64,000 bases of DNA from Flavobacterium sp. (GCF_027484705.1 NZ_JAIXSL010000024.1:124001-188000), one strand, 5' to 3'; shown: positions 9,343-17,773, counted from the stretch's first letter. A program made the numbers and translations. Notes: generated by a model from the sequence alone, not told the origin.

Positions 9343-9756
9343 TTAATCAACAATATAATCTTCAACGTTGCCATCAGCGGTGAGAATGTCTTCGAGTTCT
9401 TTATCATCAATTTTTAAATCGACTTTCATTTTCTGGATGTCATTCTCATTAAATAATTCCACAATATCATCGTCACTGATGTCGGCGTGATTGGTGAGAT
9501 AATTCTCTAAAGTACCTTTGTCGATTTCCGTTGAAGAACGATTCATGTAATGGATTAGCGGAATGGTCAAAGCGATAATAAAAACCGCTGCAATAGCCAT
9601 TATCCAGGTTTTTCTTTGTGCGAATAATGAAATGACCGGTGTTTCATCTTCCTGCAAGCGTTGGTTCACTTTGCTTTGAAGGTCATCAAAATAAGCCTCC
9701 GGGACTTTAAATCCGGAAGTTATTTTAGGTTCGTCATCAAGTTTAAATGCTTTCAT
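9343..9756 (-). CDS. Single-pass membrane protein, putative anti-sigma factor
   Basis: 137 residues. A soluble N-terminal ~50 residues ('EAYFDDLQSKVNQRLQED') is followed by one membrane helix ('TWIMAIAAVFIIALTIPLI') and an acidic periplasmic tail ('DISDDDIVELFNEND'). It lies 30 bases after the ECF sigma gene and 19 bases before the sensor gene. This layout of cytosolic domain, helix and periplasmic tail directly behind a sigma gene is that of an anti-sigma factor, although no classical zinc anti-sigma motif is visible. The function is therefore inferred from context. Confidence 0.7.
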   Translation of the reverse strand: MKAFKLDDEPKITSGFKVPEAYFDDLQSKVNQRLQEDETPVISLFAQRKTWIMAIAAVFIIALTIPLIHYMNRSSTEIDKGTLENYLTNHADISDDDIVELFNENDIQKMKVDLKIDDKELEDILTADGNVEDYIVD

Positions 9757-9786
9757 GGTCGTTGGACAAATTTAATGGAATTAAGT

Positions 9787-10326
9787 TTAATTGGAGGTCA
9801 TATAATTTTCAATCTTCTTCACCGCATGATGGTACGAAGCTTTTAGAGCTCCGACCGAAGTTCCCAAAATCTCAGACATATCTTCATATTTTATCTCTTC
9901 ATAGTATCGCATTTTAAAAACCAACTGCTGTTTCTGCGGTAGAAGTGCAATAGCTTTCTGCAATTTGATCTGGATTTCGTTGCCGTCAAAATAATCATCC
10001 GCTTTGAGGTTTTCGACAATTCTGGTTTGCATAGCTTCACTCGTAATGCCGTTGCGTTTCGCTTTTTTGTTGATGAAAGTAATGGCTTCATTCGTCGCTA
10101 TGCGGTACATCCACGAGAATAATTTGCTTTCGCCTTTGAAGTTTTTGAGATGCTGGAAGACTTTCACGAAAGTGTTCTGCAACACATCATCGGCATCATC
10201 ATGATTCAGTACAATATTTCGAATGTGACTGTATAATGGTCTTTGATACTCGGACAACAGTTTTTGAAACGCGACATTCTGCGTTTTCGGATCCAGTAAA
10301 GTTGCTATGAATTCCAGTTCTTCCAA
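9787..10326 (-). CDS. ECF RNA polymerase sigma factor (sigma-70 family), TTG start
   Basis: Extracytoplasmic-function sigma factor of 179 residues. Region 2 shows 'NIVLNHDDADDVLQNTFVKV' and 'FSWMYRIATNEAITFI'; region 4 shows 'LPQKQQLVFKMRYYEEI' and 'TSVGALKASYHHAVKKIE'. No ATG exists between the upstream in-frame stop and the conserved region, so translation probably begins at TTG (10326-10324), giving 'MEELEFIATLLDPK'. It heads a three-gene sigma / anti-sigma / sensor unit and follows the SRPBCC-domain gene by 58 bases. Confidence 0.9.
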   Translation of the reverse strand: MEELEFIATLLDPKTQNVAFQKLLSEYQRPLYSHIRNIVLNHDDADDVLQNTFVKVFQHLKNFKGESKLFSWMYRIATNEAITFINKKAKRNGITSEAMQTRIVENLKADDYFDGNEIQIKLQKAIALLPQKQQLVFKMRYYEEIKYEDMSEILGTSVGALKASYHHAVKKIENYMTSN

Positions 10327-10384
10327 GCCAATTTTCTTTATTGGAATTTATTTTAACGCAATGGTTTAACGCAGCTGTAAAAAT

Positions 10385-11497
10385 TTAAGGTGTTTTATTT
10401 TCGGTTGCAGGCGTAATAACGGTTTCTGCCGGATTGTTTTGGTCGGTTTTTGGAATTACGGGTTTCGGTACCGCAGCTTCTTTTGCCTTTATAGGAACAT
10501 AGATTTCCGTAACCCATTGCGACGGATTTGCAATCTGCACCATGTTTTTGCTGTAGACTTCCATATGCGTTCCTTCGGTATTTTCGTTCAGATTGTTCTT
10601 TTTAAGATAGTCGAGCGTTTTGTTCCAAGCTTCGCGCGTGTGCGAATAATCACCGGTTAAAGTGGTTTTCACCGCTTGAAACGGATACAGCAATCCTGAA
10701 GTGATATCGCTACCTTCGCTCGTATGGATTTCTTCCTTAACCGGAATGCAAACTGATAATTTACTGATGCCGTTGGCTGTGTCATAAGTATGGTAAATCA
10801 CAAACGGTTTTCCGTACATCACTATATTGTTCTTAGTAAAAAAACGGATCATCTGTGGAATCATAATCCTTAGGTTGTAAGGAATTTTACTGATTTTACT
10901 CGTAATGGTTTGTTTCAGATAAAACGTCCCAAGTTTTTTTACCACGCCATCCAATTTGATTTTGTAGGTATTGATTTCGTAAACCAAAGTCTTGTCGAGA
11001 TTGGTCAGTGTTTTTTCCTGCATGCTACCAAAAGTCTGGGTCGCGCCGCCCTGCAAAAGCGAATACATTTTGAACTTAAAACTCATTTGGCCTTTCGAAC
11101 GCCAGGTGATTTTAGTTCCGCCAAGCGTATCTTTAAATTCCCAGGTTGAAACTGATTCAGAACCGTTGAAGTTTACTTTTTGGTGGATCATTTCGTTATC
11201 TTTCAGAGCGATGGTTTTCATGTCGCCTTCTCCATCAGCGCTTTTCCAAGAACAAGAACCACCATTTCCGACGGTGTTTTTGGGATAGTAAAATTGCGCT
11301 TTCGGGTCTTCCTTTTTCCAAGATACGAAAGTTTCCCAATTCCTGTAATCATTGACATAATTGAACAATGTTGCTTTCGGGGATTTAATGAATGCCGTAG
11401 TCTTGACATCAAAATCGCCTTTGAGCGTCGCAACATAAACGGTAGTTGCAAAAAGGGCCAATAATAATAGTAGGAAAAGATATTTCAGAATTCTCAT
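10385..11497 (-). CDS. Membrane-anchored SRPBCC domain plus GyrI-like effector-binding domain protein
   Basis: 370 residues. One N-terminal membrane helix ('YLFLLLLLALFATTVYVATL') is followed by an SRPBCC/polyketide-cyclase-like domain (about residues 30-150, 'SPKATLFNYVNDYRNWETF'). The second half has GyrI/AraC-effector-like features ('GKPFVIYHTYDTANG', 'MEVYSKNMVQIANPSQWVTE'). The tail is Pro/Ala/Lys-rich. Both domains bind small hydrophobic ligands in other families, but no ligand or target can be named here. Possible cotranscription with the ECF module is inferred only from the short gap. Confidence 0.7.
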   Translation of the reverse strand: MRILKYLFLLLLLALFATTVYVATLKGDFDVKTTAFIKSPKATLFNYVNDYRNWETFVSWKKEDPKAQFYYPKNTVGNGGSCSWKSADGEGDMKTIALKDNEMIHQKVNFNGSESVSTWEFKDTLGGTKITWRSKGQMSFKFKMYSLLQGGATQTFGSMQEKTLTNLDKTLVYEINTYKIKLDGVVKKLGTFYLKQTITSKISKIPYNLRIMIPQMIRFFTKNNIVMYGKPFVIYHTYDTANGISKLSVCIPVKEEIHTSEGSDITSGLLYPFQAVKTTLTGDYSHTREAWNKTLDYLKKNNLNENTEGTHMEVYSKNMVQIANPSQWVTEIYVPIKAKEAAVPKPVIPKTDQNNPAETVITPATENKTP

Positions 11498-11615
11498 AGT
11501 GCATAGGTTGGTAACCCTGTAAAGTTAGAAATTTTATTCAGACTTCGAATCAATTTTATAAATTCCTTACTGCAGAATCAAGTTCCATTTCATCACATTT
11601 TTAAAGAAACTATGT

Positions 11616-11623
11616 TATATTTG
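11616..11623 (+). promoter_or_regulatory. Flavobacterial -7 promoter element for the M49 peptidase gene
   Basis: TATATTTG exactly fits the Bacteroidota -7 consensus TAnnTTTG, 37 bases before the start codon. The -33 region upstream is T-rich without a clear TTTG. Confidence 0.5.
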
Positions 11624-11660
11624 TTAGCAATTTTTAAATCAATACTTAAATATTTTTATA

Positions 11661-13682
11661 ATGAAATTAGTAAATTTTACCTGTGTCATCATCGCGGTTT
11701 GTTTTTCATTCATTGGAAGCGCACAATCAAAATCTGCGAAAGAAGATGCCAATTTTGATTATGTCGTCGAACAATTTGCCGATATCCGCGTGTTGCGCTA
11801 CCAGATTGCCGGTTGGGACAAATTGACGCTCAAAGAAAAACAACTCGTGTACTATCTCACGCAAGCTGGAAATTCCGGACGCGATATCATGTGGGATCAA
11901 CATTATAAATACAACCTCAAAATCAGAAAAGCGCTTGAGAAAGTATATACAACTTACAAAGGTGACAAAACCACTGATAATTGGAAAAAATTTCAAATTT
12001 ACCTCAAACGTGTTTGGTTTTCCAACGGAATCCACCATCATTATGCGAGCGATAAAATTAAGCCTGGTTTTCCAAAAGAATACCTCAATAGCTTGCTGAA
12101 AGCCACCAAAACCAAGCTTGATGCAAAAATTGTCGATATCCTTTACAACGATGCCGATGCCAAAAAAGTCAATCTTGATGAGTCGAAAGGTTTGTTGGCA
12201 GGTTCTGCTATTAATTTTTATGACAAAGGCATAGAAGTTAAAGAAGTTGAGGATTTTTACTCTAAAATGAAAAGCCCTGATGCCAAAAAACCATATTCCT
12301 ACGGATTGAACTCAAAATTGGTTCGAAATGCTAAAGGCCAGCTTGAAGAGAAAGTTTGGAAAAGCGGAGGAATGTACGGAGCAGCCATCGATAAAATAAC
12401 ATATTGGTTGGAAAAAGCTAAAAGCGTTGCTGAAAACCAGAAACAAGCTGATGCACTTGGATTGCTAATTAGTTTCTACAAAACAGGCGATTTAAAAACC
12501 TGGGACGATTACAACATCGCATGGCTTCAGGCTACCGAAGGCAACATCGATTATATCAACGGTTTCATAGAAGTGTATAACGATCCGCTCGGCTACCGCG
12601 GTTCATACGAAGGTGTAGTTCAGATTAAGGATTTCGACATGTCCGCCAAAATGGAAGTCGTTTCAAAAAACGCCCAATGGTTTGAGGACAATTCGCCTTT
12701 GCAACCCGAGCACAAAAAGAAAAACGTAGTAGGCGTTTCATATAAAACAGTGGTTGTTGCGGGAGAATCGGGTGATTCATCACCAAGCACACCTATTGGA
12801 GTCAACCTTCCGAATGCCGACTGGATCCGCGCGGAGTATGGTTCGAAGTCCGTTTCATTAGGTAACATTATTGATGCTTATGCGAAATCGGCAGGAAAAG
12901 GAAAATTATTAGAGTTCGCTAATGATCCTGAAGAAATCGCATTGGCTCAGAAATACGGAGAAATCGGCGATAAACTGCACACGGCTTTGCATGAAGTCGT
13001 TGGTCATGCTTCAGGCCAGATCAATGACGGTGTAGGAACACCAAAAGAAACTTTAAAAAGCTATGCCTCGACTTTGGAAGAAGGCCGTGCGGATTTGGTT
13101 GGTTTATACTATTTATACAACCCGAAATTGCAGGAACTTGGTTTGGTTGATGACTGGAAAAAAGTCGGTATGGAATCGTACGATAGTTATATCAGAAACG
13201 GTCTGATGACGCAATTGGTGCGTTTGGAACTCGGTGCGAATATCGAGGAAGCTCACATGAGAAACCGCCAATGGGTGAGTGGTTGGGTTTTTGAAAAAGG
13301 CCAGAAAGACAATGTCATCGAAAAACTGACCCGCAACGGTAAAACCTATTACAACATCACCAATTACGAAAAACTGCACGAATTGTTCGGACAATTGTTG
13401 CGCGAAGTACAACGTATCAAATCTGAAGGCGATTTCAATGCAGGAAAGAATCTTGTGGAGAATTACGGCGTGAAAGTAGATCAAAAACTACATGCCGAAG
13501 TGCTCGAAAGAAACAAACAATTCACCAATGCGCCTTACAATGGTTTTGTAAATCCGGTGTTGGTTCCGCAAATGGATGCTAAAGGAAACATTAAGGATAT
13601 CATCGTAACACAACCGGAATCATTCGCCGATCAGATGTTGCAATATTCTAAAGACTATAGTTTCCTTCCTGATGAAAATTAA
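11661..13682 (+). CDS. Secreted dipeptidyl peptidase III family metallopeptidase (M49)
   Basis: Zinc exopeptidase of family M49 (DPP III), 673 residues, with signal peptide 'MKLVNFTCVIIAVCFSFIGS'. The diagnostic six-residue zinc motif HExxGH appears as 'HEVVGH' (444-449), and the downstream glutamate motif as 'EEGRADLVGLYYLY' (473 on). Family EECRAE becomes EEGRAD here, a conservative variant. M49 enzymes release dipeptides from peptide N-termini. A signal peptide implies action in the periplasm, which fits peptide scavenging. The gene is monocistronic: it has its own promoter element and a strong terminator. Confidence 0.92.
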   Translation: MKLVNFTCVIIAVCFSFIGSAQSKSAKEDANFDYVVEQFADIRVLRYQIAGWDKLTLKEKQLVYYLTQAGNSGRDIMWDQHYKYNLKIRKALEKVYTTYKGDKTTDNWKKFQIYLKRVWFSNGIHHHYASDKIKPGFPKEYLNSLLKATKTKLDAKIVDILYNDADAKKVNLDESKGLLAGSAINFYDKGIEVKEVEDFYSKMKSPDAKKPYSYGLNSKLVRNAKGQLEEKVWKSGGMYGAAIDKITYWLEKAKSVAENQKQADALGLLISFYKTGDLKTWDDYNIAWLQATEGNIDYINGFIEVYNDPLGYRGSYEGVVQIKDFDMSAKMEVVSKNAQWFEDNSPLQPEHKKKNVVGVSYKTVVVAGESGDSSPSTPIGVNLPNADWIRAEYGSKSVSLGNIIDAYAKSAGKGKLLEFANDPEEIALAQKYGEIGDKLHTALHEVVGHASGQINDGVGTPKETLKSYASTLEEGRADLVGLYYLYNPKLQELGLVDDWKKVGMESYDSYIRNGLMTQLVRLELGANIEEAHMRNRQWVSGWVFEKGQKDNVIEKLTRNGKTYYNITNYEKLHELFGQLLREVQRIKSEGDFNAGKNLVENYGVKVDQKLHAEVLERNKQFTNAPYNGFVNPVLVPQMDAKGNIKDIIVTQPESFADQMLQYSKDYSFLPDEN

Positions 13683-13700
13683 ACAGAAACTATATAATAA

Positions 13701-13732
13701 AAAAACGCTTTCAGATTTGGAAGCGTTTTTTT
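13701..13732. terminator. Bidirectional terminator after the M49 peptidase
   Basis: AAAACGCTTTC / GGAAGCGTTTT (one G-U pair) around a 6-base loop, with A and T tracts on both sides. It lies between convergent genes and can serve both. Confidence 0.85.
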
Positions 13733-13742
13733 ATGAATTGAA

Positions 13743-13931
13743 TTAGCGTTTCATAGTGAACTTGATCATAAAAAGCATCACAATGAATAAAAGAAATGCA
13801 ATCAATACTTTATAATTTCCTTTGTAAAACAGTTTGTGCACCGCAATATCTTTTCGATACGAAAACGTAATGACAATTACAAAAGTGATGAAAAACAAAG
13901 CGGCAAAAATCCATTGTCCGGTTGAAAACAT
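13743..13931 (-). CDS. Small two-helix membrane protein, unknown function
   Basis: 62 residues from the ATG at 13931, giving 'MFSTGQWIFAALFFITFVIV' and a second helix 'VLIAFLLFIVMLFMIKF'. Two membrane helices enclose a positively charged loop ('YRKDIAVHKLFYKGNYK'). A longer frame adds 12 mostly basic residues with no obvious value. It resembles small conserved flavobacterial membrane proteins. It sits convergent with the M49 gene and divergent from the MazG-like gene; no function can be assigned. Confidence 0.6.
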   Translation of the reverse strand: MFSTGQWIFAALFFITFVIVITFSYRKDIAVHKLFYKGNYKVLIAFLLFIVMLFMIKFTMKR

Positions 13932-14009
13932 GATGATAATTTTTTTGCCAAATTTAATCAATTGCAATCAAAATCAGCTATTTTGCGTCGTCAATTAATA
14001 TTAAAAATC

Positions 14010-14390
14010 ATGCAGAAACAACTTCAGGCCGTTACCGAATTCCACACCGCTTTTGCGATCGGACACAGCGAAAATCCCAGAGCCGATTTGGGCGAAATCA
14101 AGAATATGCTTCGCTTCAATCTGATGAAAGAAGAAAATGAAGAATACCTCGAAGCCGTTCAGAATAAAGATCTAGTGGAGATTGCCGACGCTTTGGGCGA
14201 TATGCTATACATCTTATGTGGCACCATCATCGAACACGGATTGCAAGACAAAATCGAGGAAGTTTTTGATGAAATCCAGCGCAGTAACATGAGCAAACTT
14301 GGTGAAGACGGAAAACCGATTTATCGCGAAGACGGCAAGGTGATGAAAGGCCCGAATTATTTTAAACCGGATTTTTCAAAGATTATTTGA
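14010..14390 (+). CDS. MazG-like / PRA-PH superfamily nucleotide pyrophosphohydrolase
   Basis: 126 residues, beginning at 'MQKQLQAVTEFHTAF' (an upstream in-frame ATG adds 16 residues without homology character). All-alpha NTP pyrophosphatase features are visible: 'RFNLMKEENEEYLEA' carries the ExxE metal motif and 'VEIADALGDMLYILCG' the ExxD-type motif. The C-terminal stretch is 'NMSKLGEDGKPIYREDGKVM'. Family members hydrolyse (d)NTPs or phosphoribosyl-ATP; with no his genes nearby, house-cleaning of nucleotides is more likely. The stop is followed at once by a mosaic repeat. Confidence 0.85.
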   Translation: MQKQLQAVTEFHTAFAIGHSENPRADLGEIKNMLRFNLMKEENEEYLEAVQNKDLVEIADALGDMLYILCGTIIEHGLQDKIEEVFDEIQRSNMSKLGEDGKPIYREDGKVMKGPNYFKPDFSKII

Positions 14391-14391
14391 T

Positions 14392-14605
14392 GGACACGCT
14401 ATGCTACAGACACGCTTCGCTCAGGACACGGCTACGCCTTAAGACGCGCCCTACGGGCTTTGGACAGAATAAAAGTCAATAAAAAAACCGGAAGCATTCT
14501 AACTTCCGGTTTTTTTATTCTTTGAATGGTCTTAAGCGTAGCGTATCTAAAGCCCGTAGGGCGTGTCCTAAGCGAAGCGTGTCTTAAGGCGCAGCCGTGT
14601 CTAAA
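14392..14605. repeat. Inverted mosaic of micro-palindromes joined by GACAC/GTGTC
   Basis: Two arrays in opposite orientation (14392-14467 and 14528-14605) flank a terminator. Each unit is GACAC, a 7-11 base palindrome and a TTAA-like tetramer. Left palindromes in order are GCTATGC (imperfect), GCTTCGC, GGCTACGCC and GCCCTACGGGC. The right array, read on the other strand, has GGCTGCGCC, GCTTCGC, GCCCTACGGGC and GCTACGC. The same modules occur in a different order. The right array supplies the stop codon of ilvE. Confidence 0.85.
14481..14517. terminator. Bidirectional terminator between the MazG-like gene and ilvE
   Basis: A 9 bp perfect stem (AACCGGAAG / CTTCCGGTT) with an 8-base loop, an A tract before and a T tract after. 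It sits at the centre of the inverted micro-palindrome mosaic. Confidence 0.9.
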
Positions 14606-15668
14606 CTTTCACCGTCCACCCAAAAGTATCTTCGGCTAATTTATATTGAATATTCGTCAACTTATCTTTCAATTCCAAAGCTACAGAATGTTCTTGTTTC
14701 GGCACTTCGTAGTACACATCTTCATAAGAAAAACCCGCAATCGGATTGACTACTGCAGCGGTTCCGGCTCCAAAAATTTCTTTGAGGCTGCCATCTTTTG
14801 AAGCTTCAATCAATTCAGAAACCAACACAGAGCGCTCTTCCACTTTGATGCCGTCGCGTTTGGCAAGATCAATTAGGCTTTTTCTCGTGACACCATCAAG
14901 GATTCTTTCGCTGGTTGGCGCTGTATATAAAGTATCATTGATTCTGAAAAAAACATTCATCGTTCCGGCTTCCTCAAGTTTGGTATGCGTGGCATCATCA
15001 GTCCAGATGATTTGCTGGAAACCTTTCTCGTTGGCGAGTTTCGTCGGATAGAATTGCGCGGAGTAATTCCCGGCAGCTTTTGCAGCTCCAATCCCACCAT
15101 TGGCGGCGCGGCTGTAATGATCGGCAATCAACACTTTCACTTCACCTGAATAATAAGATTTGGCCGGCGAAAGGATAATCATAAAACGATATTGTGTCGA
15201 TGGTGCGGCAATAACGCCACTACCAATCGCAATCATAAACGGGCGGATATACAACGTATTTCCCATGCCTTTTTTGACCCAATTGCGTTCCAGATCGATC
15301 AATTGATGCAAACCGCTCATGAAAATGTCTTCAGGTAATTCTGGCATCGCCATTCTCACAGCGGATTTATTGAGTCGGCTGAGGTTTTGATCGGGACGGA
15401 ACAACCAAACTTCATCTTGCTCCGTTTTGTAGGCTTTCATGCCTTCAAATATGGCTTGTCCGTAGTGGAATACTTTCGCTGAAGGATCAATCATGAAAGG
15501 TTCGTAGGGCTTGATTTGTGGTTTGTTCCATTTTCCTTCGCGAAAATCACAGACGAACATATGATCGGTGAAAACACTTCCGAATGAAAGGTTTTCAAAA
15601 TCAACGGTGTCAATTTTTGAAGCGGGAACGGTTACGATATCGATTTCGTGAGTGGTATTTGAACTCAT
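14601..15668 (-). CDS. ilvE: Branched-chain amino acid aminotransferase
   Basis: PLP-dependent class IV aminotransferase, 355 residues, performing the last step of Val/Leu/Ile synthesis and the first step of their breakdown. The sequence is of the BCAT2 / eukaryote-like type: 'HYGQAIFEGMKAYKT', the PLP-lysine region 'AAKAAGNYSAQFYPTKLA', 'EEAGTMNVFFRINDTLYTAP', and 'EIFGAGTAAVVNPIAGFSYE' near the C-terminus. The TAG stop falls inside the adjacent micro-palindrome mosaic. The DUF4920 / mnmD run lies divergently upstream; I recall such a grouping from other flavobacteria but cannot check it here. Confidence 0.95.
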   Translation of the reverse strand: MSSNTTHEIDIVTVPASKIDTVDFENLSFGSVFTDHMFVCDFREGKWNKPQIKPYEPFMIDPSAKVFHYGQAIFEGMKAYKTEQDEVWLFRPDQNLSRLNKSAVRMAMPELPEDIFMSGLHQLIDLERNWVKKGMGNTLYIRPFMIAIGSGVIAAPSTQYRFMIILSPAKSYYSGEVKVLIADHYSRAANGGIGAAKAAGNYSAQFYPTKLANEKGFQQIIWTDDATHTKLEEAGTMNVFFRINDTLYTAPTSERILDGVTRKSLIDLAKRDGIKVEERSVLVSELIEASKDGSLKEIFGAGTAAVVNPIAGFSYEDVYYEVPKQEHSVALELKDKLTNIQYKLAEDTFGWTVKV

Positions 15669-15796
15669 TTACAGTTGGGATTTAAGGTAAAATAAAAGGG
15701 TAACTGACTGGTTATGAACGCGTAAAAATCGATATTTTAATCAGATAAAATGTTCGGTTTTAATTTCGGCTAAAATAATAAAATTAATGCGTTCGA

Positions 15797-15822
15797 TTGT
15801 ATCAATAAACCTTTTATTTTTG
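15797..15822 (+). promoter_or_regulatory. Flavobacterial promoter of the DUF4920-cytochrome-mnmD operon
   Basis: TTG (15797-15799), a 15-base spacer, then TATTTTTG (15815-15822), a match to the Bacteroidota TAnnTTTG -7 element. It lies 39 bases before the DUF4920 start codon. Confidence 0.55.
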
Positions 15823-15861
15823 TCCGACCAATACATATTAATCGCTTTAATATTTTAGCAT

Positions 15862-16338
15862 ATGAAAAAAATTATTTTGATGCTGTTGATCTTGGTTTCT
15901 TCAGCAAACGCACAGAACAAAACCAATACTAATGAAAAGTATGCTTCCTTTGGAGCCAAGATTTCTAAAGACGGCGCCATTTCAAAAGAGCAAATGACGG
16001 CTAAGTACGCTAAGTTAAAAGCGGGTGATACTATTAAGGTAAAATTTAGTTCTAAAATAGTTGACGTATGTTCCAAAAAAGGCTGTTGGATGAACCTGCA
16101 ACTAGGTAAAGGGAAAAGTGCTTTTGTAAAATTTAAAGACTATGCGTTCTTTATGCCTCTGAATTCCGCAGGCAGTGAAGTCATCGTTAATGGTAAAGCA
16201 TTTGTGAGTGTTGAATCGGTTGCTGAGCTTCGTCATTATGCTAAAGACGCAGGAAAGTCAAAAGCTGAAATCGAAAAAATCACCAAGCCAGAAACTTCGT
16301 ATTCTTTTGAAGCCGACGGTGTATTAATCAAAGAATAA
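15862..16338 (+). CDS. Exported DUF4920 domain protein
   Basis: 158 residues with signal peptide 'MKKIILMLLILVSSANAQ'. The remainder matches the DUF4920 type of small beta-rich periplasmic domain: 'YASFGAKISKDGAIS', 'GDTIKVKFSSKIVDVCSKKG', 'CWMNLQLGKG', 'FVKFKDYAFFMPL'. The CSKKGCW motif puts two cysteines five residues apart in a region that could bind metal. The biochemical role is unknown. The stop codon overlaps the next start in TAATG, so translation of the lipoprotein gene is probably coupled. Confidence 0.85.
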   Translation: MKKIILMLLILVSSANAQNKTNTNEKYASFGAKISKDGAISKEQMTAKYAKLKAGDTIKVKFSSKIVDVCSKKGCWMNLQLGKGKSAFVKFKDYAFFMPLNSAGSEVIVNGKAFVSVESVAELRHYAKDAGKSKAEIEKITKPETSYSFEADGVLIKE

Positions 16339-16793
16339 TGAGGAAATTTATTTTTCTTTTGGGCTGCCTTGTCATTTTAAGCTGTACAAAAAAAGAGAAA
16401 GTTGTGGCGCCTGCTAAGAAAGAGGAAACCTGCGATTCAAAAAAATCCGGAAGCAGGTTTAAGATGTATGAAATGTCGGAAATGGCCGCCTTGATGGAAC
16501 AAATGTACGTCGATAACCAACGGCTCAAGGAAAGGATTAAAAATGGCGATACCATTGGCAAGTTTCCAAACCATTTTCTGAAGATTCATAAGGCTGTGAT
16601 GACTGACGAACAGGATAATGACGCTTTTTTCAAGCAACAGGCCGCGGCGTTCATCAAAGCACAGGAATTGATTTATCAAGATCCAAAAAACGCTAAAAAG
16701 CATTTCAATGACGGAGTAGATGCTTGTATTTCGTGCCATCAGGAAAAATGCGGCGGGCCGATTCCAAGGATCAAAAAACTTTACATTCCATAA
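16338..16793 (+). CDS. Lipoprotein with a single c-type heme motif
   Basis: 151 residues. The lipoprotein signal 'MRKFIFLLGCLVILSC' has its lipid Cys at 16. A helical body ('MYEMSEMAALMEQMYVDNQR') is followed by one heme c attachment motif 'CISCH' (130-134) and a further Cys in 'QEKCGGPIP'. This suggests a small membrane-anchored monoheme cytochrome or heme sensor. It starts in the TAATG overlap with the DUF4920 gene and ends in a second TAATG overlap with mnmD. The DUF4920 protein (with its own cysteine pair) and this cytochrome-like protein may act together, an inference from position only. Confidence 0.8.
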   Translation: MRKFIFLLGCLVILSCTKKEKVVAPAKKEETCDSKKSGSRFKMYEMSEMAALMEQMYVDNQRLKERIKNGDTIGKFPNHFLKIHKAVMTDEQDNDAFFKQQAAAFIKAQELIYQDPKNAKKHFNDGVDACISCHQEKCGGPIPRIKKLYIP

Positions 16794-17455
16794 TGAAAAG
16801 AGAAATCATCCGCACGGCAGACGGTTCGACGACCATTCATTTGCCGGAATGGGATGAGCATTACCATTCGAAACACGGTGCGATCCAGGAAGCTAAACAC
16901 GTTTTTATCCAAAACGGACTTTCGTTGTTCGCGGGAAAATCAATTGCCATATTGGAAATCGGATTCGGAACCGGACTCAACGCTTTTATTACTTATATTG
17001 AATCCCAAAAGTTAAACATTGATGTTGATTATGTCGGTGTTGAAGCTTATCCTGTAGCGCCAGAGGAAATTGCTTCTATGAATTACGTTAACGAATTGAA
17101 TGCCAGTGATGAAAAGACCATTTTTGACGTAATGCACACGGCTCCGTGGGAAGAAAAAATATCGATTTCCAACACTTTTTCACTCACCAAAAGGCAACAG
17201 TTTTTTGACGCTATTGATGATGTTGAAACCTTTGCTTTGATTTATTTTGACGCTTTCGGCTATCGAGTGCAACCCGAATTGTGGAGCACGGAAATCTTTC
17301 AAAAAATGTATAACGCCCTGAAACCAAAAGGAATTCTGGTGACTTATGCGGCTCGCGGTGTCGTCAAAAGAAGTATGATAGAAGTCGGCTTTACCGTTGA
17401 AAAACTGCCCGGACCGCCCGGAAAACGGGAGATGTTTCGCGCTTCCAAAAATTAG
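16793..17455 (+). CDS. mnmD: MnmD-like tRNA 5-aminomethyl-2-thiouridine methyltransferase
   Basis: SAM-dependent methyltransferase of 220 residues, equivalent to the MnmD (MnmC2) domain that makes mnm5s2U34 in tRNA anticodons. Visible are the substrate-side start 'REIIRTADGSTTIHLPEWDE', SAM motif I 'ILEIGFGTGLNAF', 'VDYVGVEAYPV', 'YFDAFGYRVQPELWS' and 'GILVTYAARGVVKRSM'. The MnmC1 oxidase domain is absent, as in free-standing MnmD proteins. The start is the ATG in the TAATG overlap with the cytochrome gene; a longer frame lies inside that gene. Confidence 0.88.
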   Translation: MKREIIRTADGSTTIHLPEWDEHYHSKHGAIQEAKHVFIQNGLSLFAGKSIAILEIGFGTGLNAFITYIESQKLNIDVDYVGVEAYPVAPEEIASMNYVNELNASDEKTIFDVMHTAPWEEKISISNTFSLTKRQQFFDAIDDVETFALIYFDAFGYRVQPELWSTEIFQKMYNALKPKGILVTYAARGVVKRSMIEVGFTVEKLPGPPGKREMFRASKN

Positions 17456-17571
17456 TTAAGCATGCTATTGCCAATTAACATTTCATTTGTAAAAACGAAT
17501 TCTTTTTTAATTAAATTTGATTTAATGTTACCATCAACCAGCACAATAATCCAAAAAGGTAATTTTATTTT

Positions 17572-17769
17572 ATGAAAAGAACCATGTTTGCTTACACCAA
17601 AAACATCCTCGAAAGAGTGAGTTTCGACCCTTTACTTTTTTGTAAAGAATTAGAAAAAGCATTAAAAGTGCTTCTGCCTTATGAGATTGAACAACTTACA
17701 GAATGGCTTTTGAATTACACCGTTGAAAAACCCGAACTAAGGCAGTGTCTTATTTATGTGAACCCATAA
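17572..17769 (+). CDS. Conserved mini-protein, paralog A
   Basis: 65 residues, no signal peptide, helical and charged. It aligns along its whole length with the next mini-protein: both have 'YTK', 'LERVSFDP', 'LFCKEL', 'LLPYE', 'EQL' and 'EKPEL'. A hairpin terminator follows. The two were probably produced by tandem duplication. Their small size, cytosolic character and conserved core suggest an adaptor or regulator, but I do not recognise a named family. Confidence 0.7.
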   Translation: MKRTMFAYTKNILERVSFDPLLFCKELEKALKVLLPYEIEQLTEWLLNYTVEKPELRQCLIYVNP

Positions 17770-17773
17770 AACT

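Noticed and set aside
14392..14605. Mosaic repeat considered as a riboswitch or a small RNA gene.
   Set aside because: The palindromes are too short and variable, the module order is shuffled between the two sides, and there is no promoter; a DNA repeat element fits better.
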